Shown: positions 15,328-23,434 of the stretch, one piece after another | Position numbering within the stretch: the stretch's first letter is position 1 | Layout: every line of letters begins with the position of its first letter | Origin: DASSKK01 sp035690495 | GTDB lineage: Bacteria; Actinomycetota; Actinomycetes; Propionibacteriales; Nocardioidaceae | DNA length: 64,000 nucleotides | Assembly (NCBI GenBank): GCA_035690495.1 | Contig: DASSKK010000001.1 | Span: 1-64,000 of the forward strand | Reading direction: 5' to 3' | The notes under the pieces: model-generated | Told to the model about the DNA's origin: nothing | The model's database searches: none | Seen by the model: the letters and a program-made list of their open reading frames with translations, nothing else | Translations under genes and position numbers: made by a program

Positions 15328-15948
15328 CTACCCGCTCCAGCAGGCGATCACGTCGGTGGCGATCTGGTAGGCGACGTCGCTGCGGTTCTGGCCCGACGCC
15401 CCGAGGTCGCCGGTCAGCGCGCTCGCGTCCACCTCGAGAGTCTTGCGGTCCTTGAGGAAGACGACCTGGCCGGTGCCGGTCTCGAACGCGGGCAGGCCGA
15501 GTCCGGTCATCCCGCCGAGCAGGGGAGGATCACCGAGGGTGTGCCGCAACCGGTCGAAGTGGGCCCGGCCCGTCTTCGGGTCGGGAGAGTCCTCGACGGA
15601 CAGCACCAGGATGCCCTGCGGCGTGTGGTAGCTGCACGTGTAGCGGCCGTCGGCCCAGGTGTCGTGCGAGGTCGGTCTGCTGTCGAGGCGCAGCGTCGTC
15701 GCCACCGACCGGTGGGTCTCCTCGCTGCAGATCATCCTGGCGCTCGCCGATGGACCGGCCTGCTGTGCGGCCATGTCGGACATGGACATCCCCGGAGACA
15801 TCTCCATGCCCGGCGACATCGACATCTGCGGCGACATCGAGTCGCCGGCGCCGGACGGTGAAGGCTGAGCGCCGGTCGTCGCACAACCGCCTAGCAGCAC
15901 CACCCCTGCCGCCGCCAGCACGCTCACTCGCGCGCGTGTGTTCATCAC
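15328..15948 (-). CDS. Lipoprotein with methionine-rich segment
   Basis: A 206-residue lipoprotein. A signal peptide ends in the lipobox V-L-L-G-G-C (Cys22). Residues ~38-58 are a Met-rich stretch with repeated M-S-P-x-M and M-S-M units, a pattern that can bind Cu(I) or Ag(I). The rest is a soluble domain with several Cys and Asp residues that I cannot assign. It would sit on the outer face of the membrane. A metal-related role is only an inference from the Met repeats. Confidence 0.75.
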   Translation of the reverse strand: MMNTRARVSVLAAAGVVLLGGCATTGAQPSPSGAGDSMSPQMSMSPGMEMSPGMSMSDMAAQQAGPSASARMICSEETHRSVATTLRLDSRPTSHDTWADGRYTCSYHTPQGILVLSVEDSPDPKTGRAHFDRLRHTLGDPPLLGGMTGLGLPAFETGTGQVVFLKDRKTLEVDASALTGDLGASGQNRSDVAYQIATDVIACWSG

Positions 15949-16087
15949 CGCTCCGATCCTGTGGTCTCACCCCTGCGTTCGCAGCCGGGGCGGGATCGGA
16001 TGGGCGCAGGTTCGGGCGAGGGAGACACCCTCTTCGACGGGGCCTGCCCCGACCCGGCCGGACAAAACGGGCAGATAGTTGCTGACT

Positions 16088-17314
16088 TCAGCCGGTGAGG
16101 TCGGCGAGCGGCACCCCCACGTCGCGCAGCCGGCCCACGTCCACCTTCCGGCCCGCGAGGGCGCGCAGCGCGTCGCCGGCGTCCCAGTCGTTGGCGTGCA
16201 TGCCGGCCAGCACCCGGCCGTCCTTGACCCAGAACGCCGTGAACACCCGGTCGCCGCCGAGGTCCCCGCGGATCACGACCTCGTCGACGCCGTCCGGGCC
16301 TTCGGGGCCGAGCGAGCCGACGTACTCCATGCCGAGGTCGTACTGGTCGGTGAAGAAGTACGGCATCCGGTCGTAGGCCGCATCCTCGCCGAGCATCGTG
16401 CGGGCGACGTGCTTGCCGTGCTCGATCGCCGTCTCCCAGTGCTCGACGCGGATCCGGTGACCGAGCGTCGGGTGCTCGGCGTTGGCGACGTCCCCGGCCG
16501 CGAACACGTCCGGGTCGGAGGTGGTCAGGCGCGCGTCGACGAGGATCCCGTTGTCCACGTCGAGGCCGGCCTTGGTCGCGAGGCCGTCGTTGGGGGAGAC
16601 CCCGACGCCGACGACGACCAGGTCCGCCTCGACGGTGTCGCCCCCGGCCAGGCTCACCGTGGCGCGCTCGCCGGCGCGCTCGATCGACTCGATGCGTACG
16701 CCGGTGCGCAGGTCGACGCCGTGCTCGCGGTGCAGCTCGGCGAAGGTCTTGGCGACCTGCGGGCCGAGCACACGCAGCAGCGGTTGGTCGAGTGCCTCGA
16801 GCACGGTGACCTCGGCGCCGGCACGCCGGGCGGCGGAGGCGACCTCGAGTCCGATCCAGCCGCCGCCGACGATCGCGACGCGGCGTCCTGAGGAGAACTC
16901 GGCCTTGAGCCGCTGGGAGTCCTCGATCGTGCGGAGATAGGCGACCGGTGCGCCGGAGTCATCGGCCATCGCCATGCGTCGGGGCCTGGCGCCGGTGGCG
17001 AGCAGCAGCCGGTCGTAGTCCTCGCCCAGGTCTCCGGCCTGGACCCGGTGCTTCGCGGTGTCGAGTGCGGTGACCGGGGTGCCGAGGCGCAGGTCGACGT
17101 CGTTCTGGTCGTACCACTCCGGCGGGTGCACGAATGCCGAGTCGAGCTCGTCGTCGCCGAGCAGATAGCCCTTCGACAGGGGTGGCCGCTCGTAGGGCAG
17201 GTGGTGCTCCTCGCCGTACAGCACGATCCGGCCGTCGAAGCCGGCCTCACGCAGACCGGTGATGGCGTGCGCGGCGGCTAGGCCGGCTCCGACGACGACG
17301 AAGGTCTGGCTCAT
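16088..17314 (-). CDS. Ferredoxin reductase-type FAD/NAD(P) oxidoreductase
   Basis: A 408-residue flavoprotein. FAD motif V-V-V-G-A-G-L-A-A-A-H-A at the N-terminus, then P-Y-E-R-P-P-L-S-K, second dinucleotide motif V-A-I-V-G-G-G-W-I-G-L-E-V-A-S near residue 150, and D-V-F-A-A-G-D-V-A-N near 275. A reductase C-terminal domain follows. It matches ferredoxin/rubredoxin/putidaredoxin reductases that feed P450s or dioxygenases. ATG overlaps the folE stop (ATGA). The linkage to folE is unusual and may indicate a pterin- or Fe-S-related electron path. Confidence 0.93.
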   Translation of the reverse strand: MSQTFVVVGAGLAAAHAITGLREAGFDGRIVLYGEEHHLPYERPPLSKGYLLGDDELDSAFVHPPEWYDQNDVDLRLGTPVTALDTAKHRVQAGDLGEDYDRLLLATGARPRRMAMADDSGAPVAYLRTIEDSQRLKAEFSSGRRVAIVGGGWIGLEVASAARRAGAEVTVLEALDQPLLRVLGPQVAKTFAELHREHGVDLRTGVRIESIERAGERATVSLAGGDTVEADLVVVGVGVSPNDGLATKAGLDVDNGILVDARLTTSDPDVFAAGDVANAEHPTLGHRIRVEHWETAIEHGKHVARTMLGEDAAYDRMPYFFTDQYDLGMEYVGSLGPEGPDGVDEVVIRGDLGGDRVFTAFWVKDGRVLAGMHANDWDAGDALRALAGRKVDVGRLRDVGVPLADLTG

Positions 17315-17979
17315 TTGCCCTCCTGGCGGTTGCGGGTGAGCGCGAGGAACTCCGCGCGGGCTGCCGGGTCCTGGCGCAGGTGGCCCAGGAGCGCCGAGGT
17401 GACCGTGCGGGTGCCGGTTGCGCGGGCGCCGCGCAGCGTCATGCAGGTGTGCTCCGCGCTGACCACGACCCCTACTCCCCGAGGAGCCAGCTGGTCGCGC
17501 AGATGCTCGGCCACCTGGATGGTCAGCCGTTCCTGAGTCTGCGCCCGGCGTGCGTAGAAGTCCACCACACGGGCCAGCTTGGACAGCCCGAGCACCCGGT
17601 CGCCGGGCAGGTACCCCACGTGCGCGACGCCGGTGAACGGAAGCATGTGGTGCTCGCACAGCGACCGAACCGGGATGTCCTCGACCAGCACCAGCTCGTC
17701 GTAGCCCTCGGTGTTCTCGAACGTGGTGAAGTCGAAGGCCGGCACCCGCAGCATCTCGGCGTACGCGTGTGCCATCCGCCGTGGGGTCTCCACCATCGCG
17801 TCGCTGTCGACCGGAAGACCGAGCGCGACCAGCAGGTCGGTGGCCGCGCGTTCGGCGGCGGCCAGGTCGACCCGGTCGGGGGGCGGGACCACCCGCGGGC
17901 GCCACCTGGGCATTGCCTGCGGAGTCTTCGGCGCCTGCGGTGTCTTCAGAGTCACGGCGGTCTGGGCGGCTGTGCTCAC
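17311..17979 (-). CDS. folE: GTP cyclohydrolase I
   Basis: A 222-residue enzyme that converts GTP to dihydroneopterin triphosphate, the first step of folate/pterin synthesis. Family motifs: V-R-S-L-C-E-H-H-M-L-P-F (zinc Cys and catalytic His), then R-V-L-G-L-S-K-L-A-R-V-V-D-F, R-x-Q-x-Q-E-R-L-T-x-Q-V-A, and A-E-H-T-C-M-T-L-R-G with the second zinc Cys. The N-terminal ~25 residues are Thr/Pro/Lys-rich. GTG start at 17979. First gene of a unit divergent from a regulator across a region with three inverted repeats. Confidence 0.95.
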   Translation of the reverse strand: MSTAAQTAVTLKTPQAPKTPQAMPRWRPRVVPPPDRVDLAAAERAATDLLVALGLPVDSDAMVETPRRMAHAYAEMLRVPAFDFTTFENTEGYDELVLVEDIPVRSLCEHHMLPFTGVAHVGYLPGDRVLGLSKLARVVDFYARRAQTQERLTIQVAEHLRDQLAPRGVGVVVSAEHTCMTLRGARATGTRTVTSALLGHLRQDPAARAEFLALTRNRQEGK

Positions 17980-18014
17980 GCGGTCCTCCTGGTCGGCCGG
18001 CAGTGCCGGAGCAT

Positions 18015-18079
18015 CTAAAGAAGAGTAGACTGAACTTTAGGCACGACGAGCTTGTTTCGTCAACTAGCATGTCCGCTAG
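18015..18079. promoter_or_regulatory. Divergent promoter region with three inverted repeats
   Basis: Between folE (minus) and the regulator (plus) lie CTAAAG/CTTTAG (18015-18020, 18035-18040), GACGA/TCGTC (18045-18049, 18057-18061) and CTAGC/GCTAG (18064-18068, 18075-18079). The stretch is AT-rich compared with its surroundings. These are likely binding sites for the adjacent cysteine-rich regulator and would allow joint control of both directions. Confidence 0.55.
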
Positions 18080-18094
18080 AAAGGAAGAATTCCA

Positions 18095-18868
18095 CTGACG
18101 CCGAAGTCAAGGCAGTACGACGCGATCGGCGCGCTCGCCGAGCCGGTGCGCCGCCGGCTCTACGAGTACGTCGTGGCGCAGGCCGGCCCGGTGGGTCGCG
18201 AGCAGGCCGCACGCGGCGTCGGCGTCCCCGTGCACACCGCGAAGTTCCACCTCGACCGGCTCGCCGAGGAGGGCCTGCTCGACGTCGAGTTCCGCCGCCT
18301 CACCGGCCGCACGGGGCCGGGCGCGGGCCGGCCGGCGAAGCTCTACCGGCGTGCCGCAGGCGAGGTTGCGGTCACGCTGCCCGAGCGGCACTACGACCTG
18401 GCCGGGCAGATCCTCGCCGCGGCCGTCGAGCGTGCCGCCGACACCGGGGTGCCCGTGCGTGAGGCGGTCCATGACGAGGCACGCTCGGCAGGCAGGTGCG
18501 CAGGGGGTCCGGCCGTGGAGCCCCACAGGGCCGCCGAGGCCGGACAGTTTGGGCAGCACGAGAGCTCTCGGCTGCGCGAATTCCTGGACCGGCACGGCTA
18601 CGAGCCGCGTGCCGTCGACGACCCGGAGGGCGAGGGGCCCGAGTTCGTGCTCGCCAACTGTCCCTTCCACGCGCTGGTCACCACCCACACCGAGCTGGTG
18701 TGCGGGCTGAACCTGGCGTTCCTGGCCGGGGCGCTCGAGACGCTGGACTGCCCGAGGATGTGCGCCCGGCTGGACCCGGAGCCCGGCCGGTGCTGCGTCA
18801 CGATCGCTCCCGAGCCCGAGCCCGGATCGGGGTCAAAGTCCGGGGGCGGTGGCAGACTGCCCGAGTGA
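18095..18868 (+). CDS. Cysteine-rich HTH regulator (possible Fe-S/metal sensor), CTG start
   Basis: A ~257-residue winged-helix regulator. It begins L-T-P-K-S-R-Q-Y-D-A-I-G-A-L-A-E-P-V-R-R-R-L, with the HTH in P-V-H-T-A-K-F-H-L-D-R-L (residues ~45-57). The C-terminal sensor domain has Cys in A-N-C-P-F-H, L-V-C-G-L, L-D-C-P-R-M-C and R-C-C. The spacing resembles SufR-type Fe-S regulators. No ATG, GTG or TTG precedes the HTH, whereas AAGGAAG (18081-18087) stands 7 nt before CTG 18095, so CTG initiation is likely. A GTG at 18146 would delete the first helix. Coupled to pirin by a GTGA overlap. Confidence 0.75.
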   Translation: MTPKSRQYDAIGALAEPVRRRLYEYVVAQAGPVGREQAARGVGVPVHTAKFHLDRLAEEGLLDVEFRRLTGRTGPGAGRPAKLYRRAAGEVAVTLPERHYDLAGQILAAAVERAADTGVPVREAVHDEARSAGRCAGGPAVEPHRAAEAGQFGQHESSRLREFLDRHGYEPRAVDDPEGEGPEFVLANCPFHALVTTHTELVCGLNLAFLAGALETLDCPRMCARLDPEPGRCCVTIAPEPEPGSGSKSGGGGRLPE

Positions 18869-19827
18869 GCACCTTCGAGACCGTCCACGAGCCGCTCGAG
18901 GCCCGCGACGTGCTGCTCGGCCGCACCACCCACGTGAGGCGGATCCTGCCCAACAAGTCGCGACGGATGATCGGCGCCTGGTGCTTCTTGGACCACTACG
19001 GCCCCGACGACATCAAGGCGACCGGAGGGATGTGGGTGCCGCCGCACCCGCACACCGGTCTGCAGACCGTCACCTGGCTGTTCGAGGGTCTCGGCCTGCA
19101 CACCGACTCCCTCGGCACCCGGCAGACGATCCGCCCGGGTCAGCTCAACGTGATGACCGCCGGGCACGGCATCGCCCACGCGGAGATCTCGCCACCGGAG
19201 GCGCCGACGACCCTGCACGGTCTGCAGATGTGGGTGTGCCTTCCCGATGCGGTGCGCGAGACGGCCACCCCCGACCTCACCCACCTCGCCGACCTGCCCG
19301 GCTTCGAGGAGCCCGGCGTCGGCGTACGCGTGCTCACCGGCTCCCTCGCCGGCGCGACGTCACCCGCCCCGGCGTACTCCCCACTGATGGCCGCCGAGAT
19401 CACGCTCGCCCCCGGCGGCTCGGTCACGCTGCCGCTCGAGCGGGACTTCGAGTACGGCGTGCTCACCGCGCAGGGGTCGCTGCGCGTCGACGGGCGCGAG
19501 GTGACCCGCAACGCGATGAGCTACCTCGGCGAGGGCCGGCCGGAGCTGACCCTCTCCGCCACCGGGACCACCGCGGGAGACGGCGCCGCCGGGGACACCG
19601 TCGTGATGCTGCTCGGCGGCGCGCCGTTCGAGGAGCAGATCGTGATGTGGTGGAACTTCATCGGCCGCACCCACGAGGAGATCGTCGCGCAGCGCGAGGA
19701 CTGGAACGGCGACGCAGTGGCCTACCGTCCGGAGCGCTACGGCACGGTCGAGGGCTTCGACGGTCCCCGGCTGCTCGCCCCGCCGATGCCGACCACCCGG
19801 CTCAAGCCGCGCCCCCGCGCTGTCTGA
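18865..19827 (+). CDS. Pirin-family protein
   Basis: A 320-residue bicupin. The pirin metal site is visible in P-P-H-P-H-T-G-L-Q-T-V-T (two His) and M-T-A-G-H-G-I-A-H-A-E (His and Glu). A C-terminal pirin_C segment has M-L-L-G-G-A-P-F-E-E-Q-I-V-M-W-W-N-F. Some members are quercetinases; others bind regulators. GTG at 18865 is dictated by the four-base overlap with the upstream regulator. Confidence 0.92.
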   Translation: MSTFETVHEPLEARDVLLGRTTHVRRILPNKSRRMIGAWCFLDHYGPDDIKATGGMWVPPHPHTGLQTVTWLFEGLGLHTDSLGTRQTIRPGQLNVMTAGHGIAHAEISPPEAPTTLHGLQMWVCLPDAVRETATPDLTHLADLPGFEEPGVGVRVLTGSLAGATSPAPAYSPLMAAEITLAPGGSVTLPLERDFEYGVLTAQGSLRVDGREVTRNAMSYLGEGRPELTLSATGTTAGDGAAGDTVVMLLGGAPFEEQIVMWWNFIGRTHEEIVAQREDWNGDAVAYRPERYGTVEGFDGPRLLAPPMPTTRLKPRPRAV

Positions 19828-19962
19828 GCCGTCTGCGTCGAAATCTGGCACCCGACGCCCGGGTATGAGTACCATGAGTGCACAACTGCATCACCAGTCA
19901 CCGATCCGAACGAGTCCGCTGGGGAAGGCGTACCTCGACGCCGGATCAAGGAGGCTGGCCCG

Positions 19963-20490
19963 ATGGCAACAACCGAGACGTCCACCCCGAACCGCGCCGC
20001 GACCCGGGGTGTTCTCTACGTGCACTCCGCGCCGTCCGCACTGTGCCCGCACATCGAGTGGGCCACCGGCGGCGTGCTCGGCCTGCCCGTGAGCCTGGAG
20101 TGGATCCCGCAGCCCGCGCAGGCGGGCACGTACCGGGCCGAGTTCTCCTGGTCCGGGGCCATCGGCACCGCGTCGGCGATCACCTCCGCGCTGCGCGGCT
20201 GGAACCACCTGCGCTTCGAGATCACCGAGGACCCCACGCCGTCCACCGAGGGCGTGCGCTTCTCCTACACCCCCGACCTCGGCGTCTTCCACGCCGTGAC
20301 CGGCCTGCACGGCGACATCATGATCCCGGAGGACCGGCTGAAGGCGGCCGTCGTCAAGGCCGCGCTCGGGGACACCACCGTGCTCGCCGAGATCGACAAG
20401 CTGCTCGGCAAGCCGTGGGACGACGAGCTGGAGACGTTCCGGTACGCCGGTGAGGGCGCCCCGGTCCGCTGGCTGCACCAGGTCGTCTGA
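19963..20490 (+). CDS. DUF3145 protein
   Basis: A 175-residue actinobacterial protein of unknown function with the DUF3145 signature: R-G-V-L-Y-V-H-S-A-P-S-A-L-C-P-H-I-E-W-A near the start, then S-L-E-W-I-P-Q-P and G-W-N-H-L-R-F-E-I-T-E. In streptomycetes it lies next to fabF, at the end of the fatty-acid operon. Here ten kilobases of purine-catabolism genes separate it from that operon. Start ATG at 19963 follows AAGGAGG at 19948-19954. Confidence 0.9.
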   Translation: MATTETSTPNRAATRGVLYVHSAPSALCPHIEWATGGVLGLPVSLEWIPQPAQAGTYRAEFSWSGAIGTASAITSALRGWNHLRFEITEDPTPSTEGVRFSYTPDLGVFHAVTGLHGDIMIPEDRLKAAVVKAALGDTTVLAEIDKLLGKPWDDELETFRYAGEGAPVRWLHQVV

Positions 20491-21824
20491 TCGACGCCGT
20501 ACTCCTCGCGCCGCGGGCGATCGTCGACGGCCGGGAGCGGTCGTGCACCGTGCGGGTGCGCCATGGGTCGGTCGTGGCGGTCGAGGAGTACGACGAGTCC
20601 CTCGGCACGGCGCCGGGCGCGGTGAGCCTGGCCGAGGACGAGGTGCTGCTGCCCGGGCTGGTGGACACCCACGTGCACGTCAACGATCCCGGCCGGGCCG
20701 ACTGGGAGGGCTTCCCGACCGCCACCCGCGCGGCAGCGGCCGGCGGCGTGACCACGATCCTCGACATGCCGCTGAACAGCATCCCGCCCACCCTCGACGC
20801 CGCCGCGCTGGACGCCAAGCGCGGTGCCGCCGTCGGCAGGGTGCACGTCGACGTGGGCTTCTGGGGAGGCGCGGTGCCCGGCAACCGGGGGCGGCTGGGC
20901 CCGCTGTGGCGGGACGGGGTGTTCGGTTTCAAGTGCTTCCTGTCCGACTCTGGGGTGCCGGAGTTCCCGGCCCTCGAACCCGGAATGCTCGATGCGGTCA
21001 CCGAGGAGGTCGCCTCCTTCGGCGGCTTGCTGCTCGTGCACGCCGAGGACCCCGGCACGTTGCGGGACTGCGACCCGGCGAGCACCCGCTACGCGGACTT
21101 CCTGGCCAGCCGGCCCGAGGCCTCCGAGCAGGCGGCAGTCGCCACGGTGCTCGACTCCGCCCGGACCAGCGGTTGCCGGGTGCACGTCGTGCACGTCAGC
21201 GCGGCCGCGGCGCTTGCGGAGATCGCTGCTGCCCGTGCCGAGGGGCTCGCCGTGTCGGCGGAGACCTGTCCGCACTACCTGAGCTTCACCGCCGACGACG
21301 TGCCCGCCGGTGCCACCGAGTTCAAGTGCTGTCCGCCGATCCGCGCCGCCGCGCACCGCGACGCGCTGTGGCAGGGGTTGGCCGAAGGCACTCTCGACAT
21401 CGTGGTCAGCGACCACTCTCCATGCCCGCCGGAGCTGAAGAACCGCGACAGCGGCGGGTTCGCCGACGCCTGGGGTGGGATCGGCTCGGTGCAGCTGGGC
21501 CTGCCGGCGGTCTGGCACGCGGCCCGTGAGCGCGGACACGACCTGGCCGACGTCGTGGGCTGGATGTGCACCGGGCCTGCCGACTTCGCCGGTCTGCCGC
21601 GCAAGGGCCGGATCTCGCCAGGCGCCGACGCGGACTTCTGCGTGCTCGCCCCCGACGAGACGTTCACCGTCGAGCCGCGGCACCTGCAGCAGAGGCATGC
21701 CTTGACGCCGTACAACGGGAGAGTATTGACCGGTGTGGTACGCCAGACCTGGCTGCGCGGAACCCGTATCGACCTCGACGGTCCCCCGCACGGCCGGCTG
21801 CTGAGGCGCCGCGGAGCTGGCTAG
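20487..21824 (+). CDS. allB: Allantoinase
   Basis: A ~445-residue cyclic amidohydrolase converting allantoin to allantoate. Metal-site motifs: V-D-T-H-V-H-V-N-D-P-G-R, the Lys in F-G-F-K-C-F-L-S, H-V-V-H-V-S, C-P-H-Y-L, and V-S-D-H-S-P-C. The N-terminal beta-sandwich (I-D-A-V-L-L-A-P-R-A-I-V-D-G) lies upstream of the first GTG (20550). The true start is therefore probably CTG at 20487, which overlaps the DUF3145 stop as CTGA. It opens the purine-catabolism operon. Confidence 0.88.
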   Translation: MIDAVLLAPRAIVDGRERSCTVRVRHGSVVAVEEYDESLGTAPGAVSLAEDEVLLPGLVDTHVHVNDPGRADWEGFPTATRAAAAGGVTTILDMPLNSIPPTLDAAALDAKRGAAVGRVHVDVGFWGGAVPGNRGRLGPLWRDGVFGFKCFLSDSGVPEFPALEPGMLDAVTEEVASFGGLLLVHAEDPGTLRDCDPASTRYADFLASRPEASEQAAVATVLDSARTSGCRVHVVHVSAAAALAEIAAARAEGLAVSAETCPHYLSFTADDVPAGATEFKCCPPIRAAAHRDALWQGLAEGTLDIVVSDHSPCPPELKNRDSGGFADAWGGIGSVQLGLPAVWHAARERGHDLADVVGWMCTGPADFAGLPRKGRISPGADADFCVLAPDETFTVEPRHLQQRHALTPYNGRVLTGVVRQTWLRGTRIDLDGPPHGRLLRRRGAG

Positions 21825-21847
21825 GCAATGGAGTGGAGCCACTAGAT

Positions 21848-22825
21848 ATGGACGACGACCTGCGGGACCTTCCGGGGCTTCCGGATGTCGCCTCGCGCGC
21901 GCTCGGCGGCAGCGTGGTGCACGTCAGCGACGAGCTGTTCGCGGCGGGGGAGAACCTGATCCGGCCCGAGGCACCGGCGCACGACCCGGCCGCGTTCGGA
22001 GCGCGCGGCAAGGTGTACGACGGATGGGAGACGCGGCGGCGGCGGACTCCCGGGAACGACATCGCGATCGTGCGGCTCGGCGTTCCCTCGGTCGTCGAGT
22101 CGGTGGTGGTCGACACGGCGTACTTCACGGGCAACTTCCCCGCCGGGGCTTCCGTGGAGGCGCTCGACGCGCCCGGACGCCCGTCCGTCGAGGAGCTGCT
22201 CGCCTCGGACTGGGCCGGGCTGGTGGCGCGCGTCGCCCTGACCGGGAACAGCCGGACCGTGCTCCCGGTCGACCCGCGCCGGTGCACGCACGTGCGGCTG
22301 TCGATCTACCCCGACGGCGGGGTGGCCAGGTTGCGCGTGCACGGACGGCCGAGCCCCGACCCGGCGTTGCTGACCGGGACGATCGACCTGGCCGCGCTGG
22401 AGAACGGCGGCGACGTCGTCGAGTGCTCCGACATGTACTACGCCTCGGCGCGCAACCTGCTGATGCCCGGCCGTGCGCGGACCACCGGCGAGGGGTGGGA
22501 GAACGCCCGCCGCCGCGACGACGGCCACGACTTCGTCACCGTCCGGCTCGCCGGCGCCGGCCGGGTGCGCCGGGTGGTGGTGGACACCTCCTGCTTCGTC
22601 GGCAACGCGCCGGGCGAGGTCGCCGTGCTCGGCTGCGCTGTCGATGACGGGGCTGCCGGGCGGGACGGCTCCGAGTGGCGGGAGCTGGTCGCCCGCACGC
22701 GGGTGCAGCCCGACCTGCGGCACGTCTTCCCGGTGCCGCCCGGTGATCCGGTCACCCATGTGCGGCTCGAGGTGTTCCCGGACGGCGGTCTGGCGCGGCT
22801 GCGCGTGCACGGGGAACTCGTGTAG
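21848..22825 (+). CDS. alc: Allantoicase
   Basis: A 325-residue enzyme hydrolysing allantoate to ureidoglycolate and urea. It shows the two-fold repeat typical of the family: F-A-A-G-E-N-L-I with G-K-V-Y-D-G-W-E-T-R-R-R-R in the first half, and Y-A-S-A-R-N-L-L-M with G-E-G-W-E-N-A-R-R-R-D in the second. Each half has V-V-V-D-T-x-x-F-x-G-N and R-L-x-x-x-P-D-G-G-x-A-R-L-R-V-H-G. ATG at 21848 begins the conserved region. Confidence 0.93.
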   Translation: MDDDLRDLPGLPDVASRALGGSVVHVSDELFAAGENLIRPEAPAHDPAAFGARGKVYDGWETRRRRTPGNDIAIVRLGVPSVVESVVVDTAYFTGNFPAGASVEALDAPGRPSVEELLASDWAGLVARVALTGNSRTVLPVDPRRCTHVRLSIYPDGGVARLRVHGRPSPDPALLTGTIDLAALENGGDVVECSDMYYASARNLLMPGRARTTGEGWENARRRDDGHDFVTVRLAGAGRVRRVVVDTSCFVGNAPGEVAVLGCAVDDGAAGRDGSEWRELVARTRVQPDLRHVFPVPPGDPVTHVRLEVFPDGGLARLRVHGELV

Positions 22826-22845
22826 AAAAGCGGGAGGAGGGCGCC

Positions 22846-23430
22846 ATGGAGCGAGACGACGGGGCGAGGCCGCCCGGCAGCGTGCTCGGCGGGACCGATC
22901 CCGGGACCGGTCCGGCGGAGACATCGGCGGGGCGGCGGGGGACTGCATGGGAGGGGCGGTGGGGGACAGTAGAGCAGCGGCTGCGCGAGTGCTGCGCCGC
23001 GGACACCTGGGTGGCGGCGATGCTCGAGGGACGTCCCTACGCGTCGTTGGACGCCGCGCTGGCCCGGTCGGACCAGGCGCTGGCCGGCCTCGACGACAAC
23101 GCGCTCGCCCAGGCCCTGGCCGCGCACTCGCGGATCGGCGACCCGCCGACGGGCGGCGACCGGGAGGCGACCCGGTCGCGTGCGGAGCAGGCCGGCGCCC
23201 GCGACGCCGATCCCGAGCTGGCCGAGCGGCTGGCCCGCGGCAACCGTGACTACGAGGAGCGGTTCGGCCGCGTGTTCTTGATCCACGCCAGCGGACGCAG
23301 CGCCGAGCAGATGTACGCCGCCCTGCGGGAGCGGCTGCACAACGATCCGGGCACCGAGCGCGCCGTCGTACGCCGTGAGCTCGCCGGCATCGTCCGCGGC
23401 CGGCTGACCGCCCTTGCGGGGGAGGACTGA
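22846..23430 (+). CDS. uraD: OHCU decarboxylase with disturbed N-terminus
   Basis: A 194-residue protein. From residue ~45 it is clearly 2-oxo-4-hydroxy-4-carboxy-5-ureidoimidazoline decarboxylase: C-C-A-A-D-T-W-V-A-A-M, G-R-P-Y-A-S-L-D-A-A-L, A-A-H-S-R-I-G-D (catalytic His), Y-E-E-R-F-G-R-V-F-L-I and A-L-R-E-R-L-H-N-D. It acts between HIU hydrolase and allantoin. The first ~43 residues are Gly/Arg-rich and lack the family's usual F-N opening. They include a GC-rich minisatellite (22917-22966), so the N-terminus seems replaced by repeat DNA. Activity may be affected. Confidence 0.85.
   Translation: MERDDGARPPGSVLGGTDPGTGPAETSAGRRGTAWEGRWGTVEQRLRECCAADTWVAAMLEGRPYASLDAALARSDQALAGLDDNALAQALAAHSRIGDPPTGGDREATRSRAEQAGARDADPELAERLARGNRDYEERFGRVFLIHASGRSAEQMYAALRERLHNDPGTERAVVRRELAGIVRGRLTALAGED
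22917..22966 (+). repeat. GC-rich 24-bp minisatellite copy in uraD
   Basis: The stretch includes CATCGGCGGGGCGGCGGGGG (22923-22942) then CTGCATGGGAGGGGCGGTGG (22943-22962). It closely matches the 24-bp units repeated four times inside the monooxygenase gene at 39468-39563, but is read in another frame. Confidence 0.65.
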
Positions 23431-23434
23431 TCCG

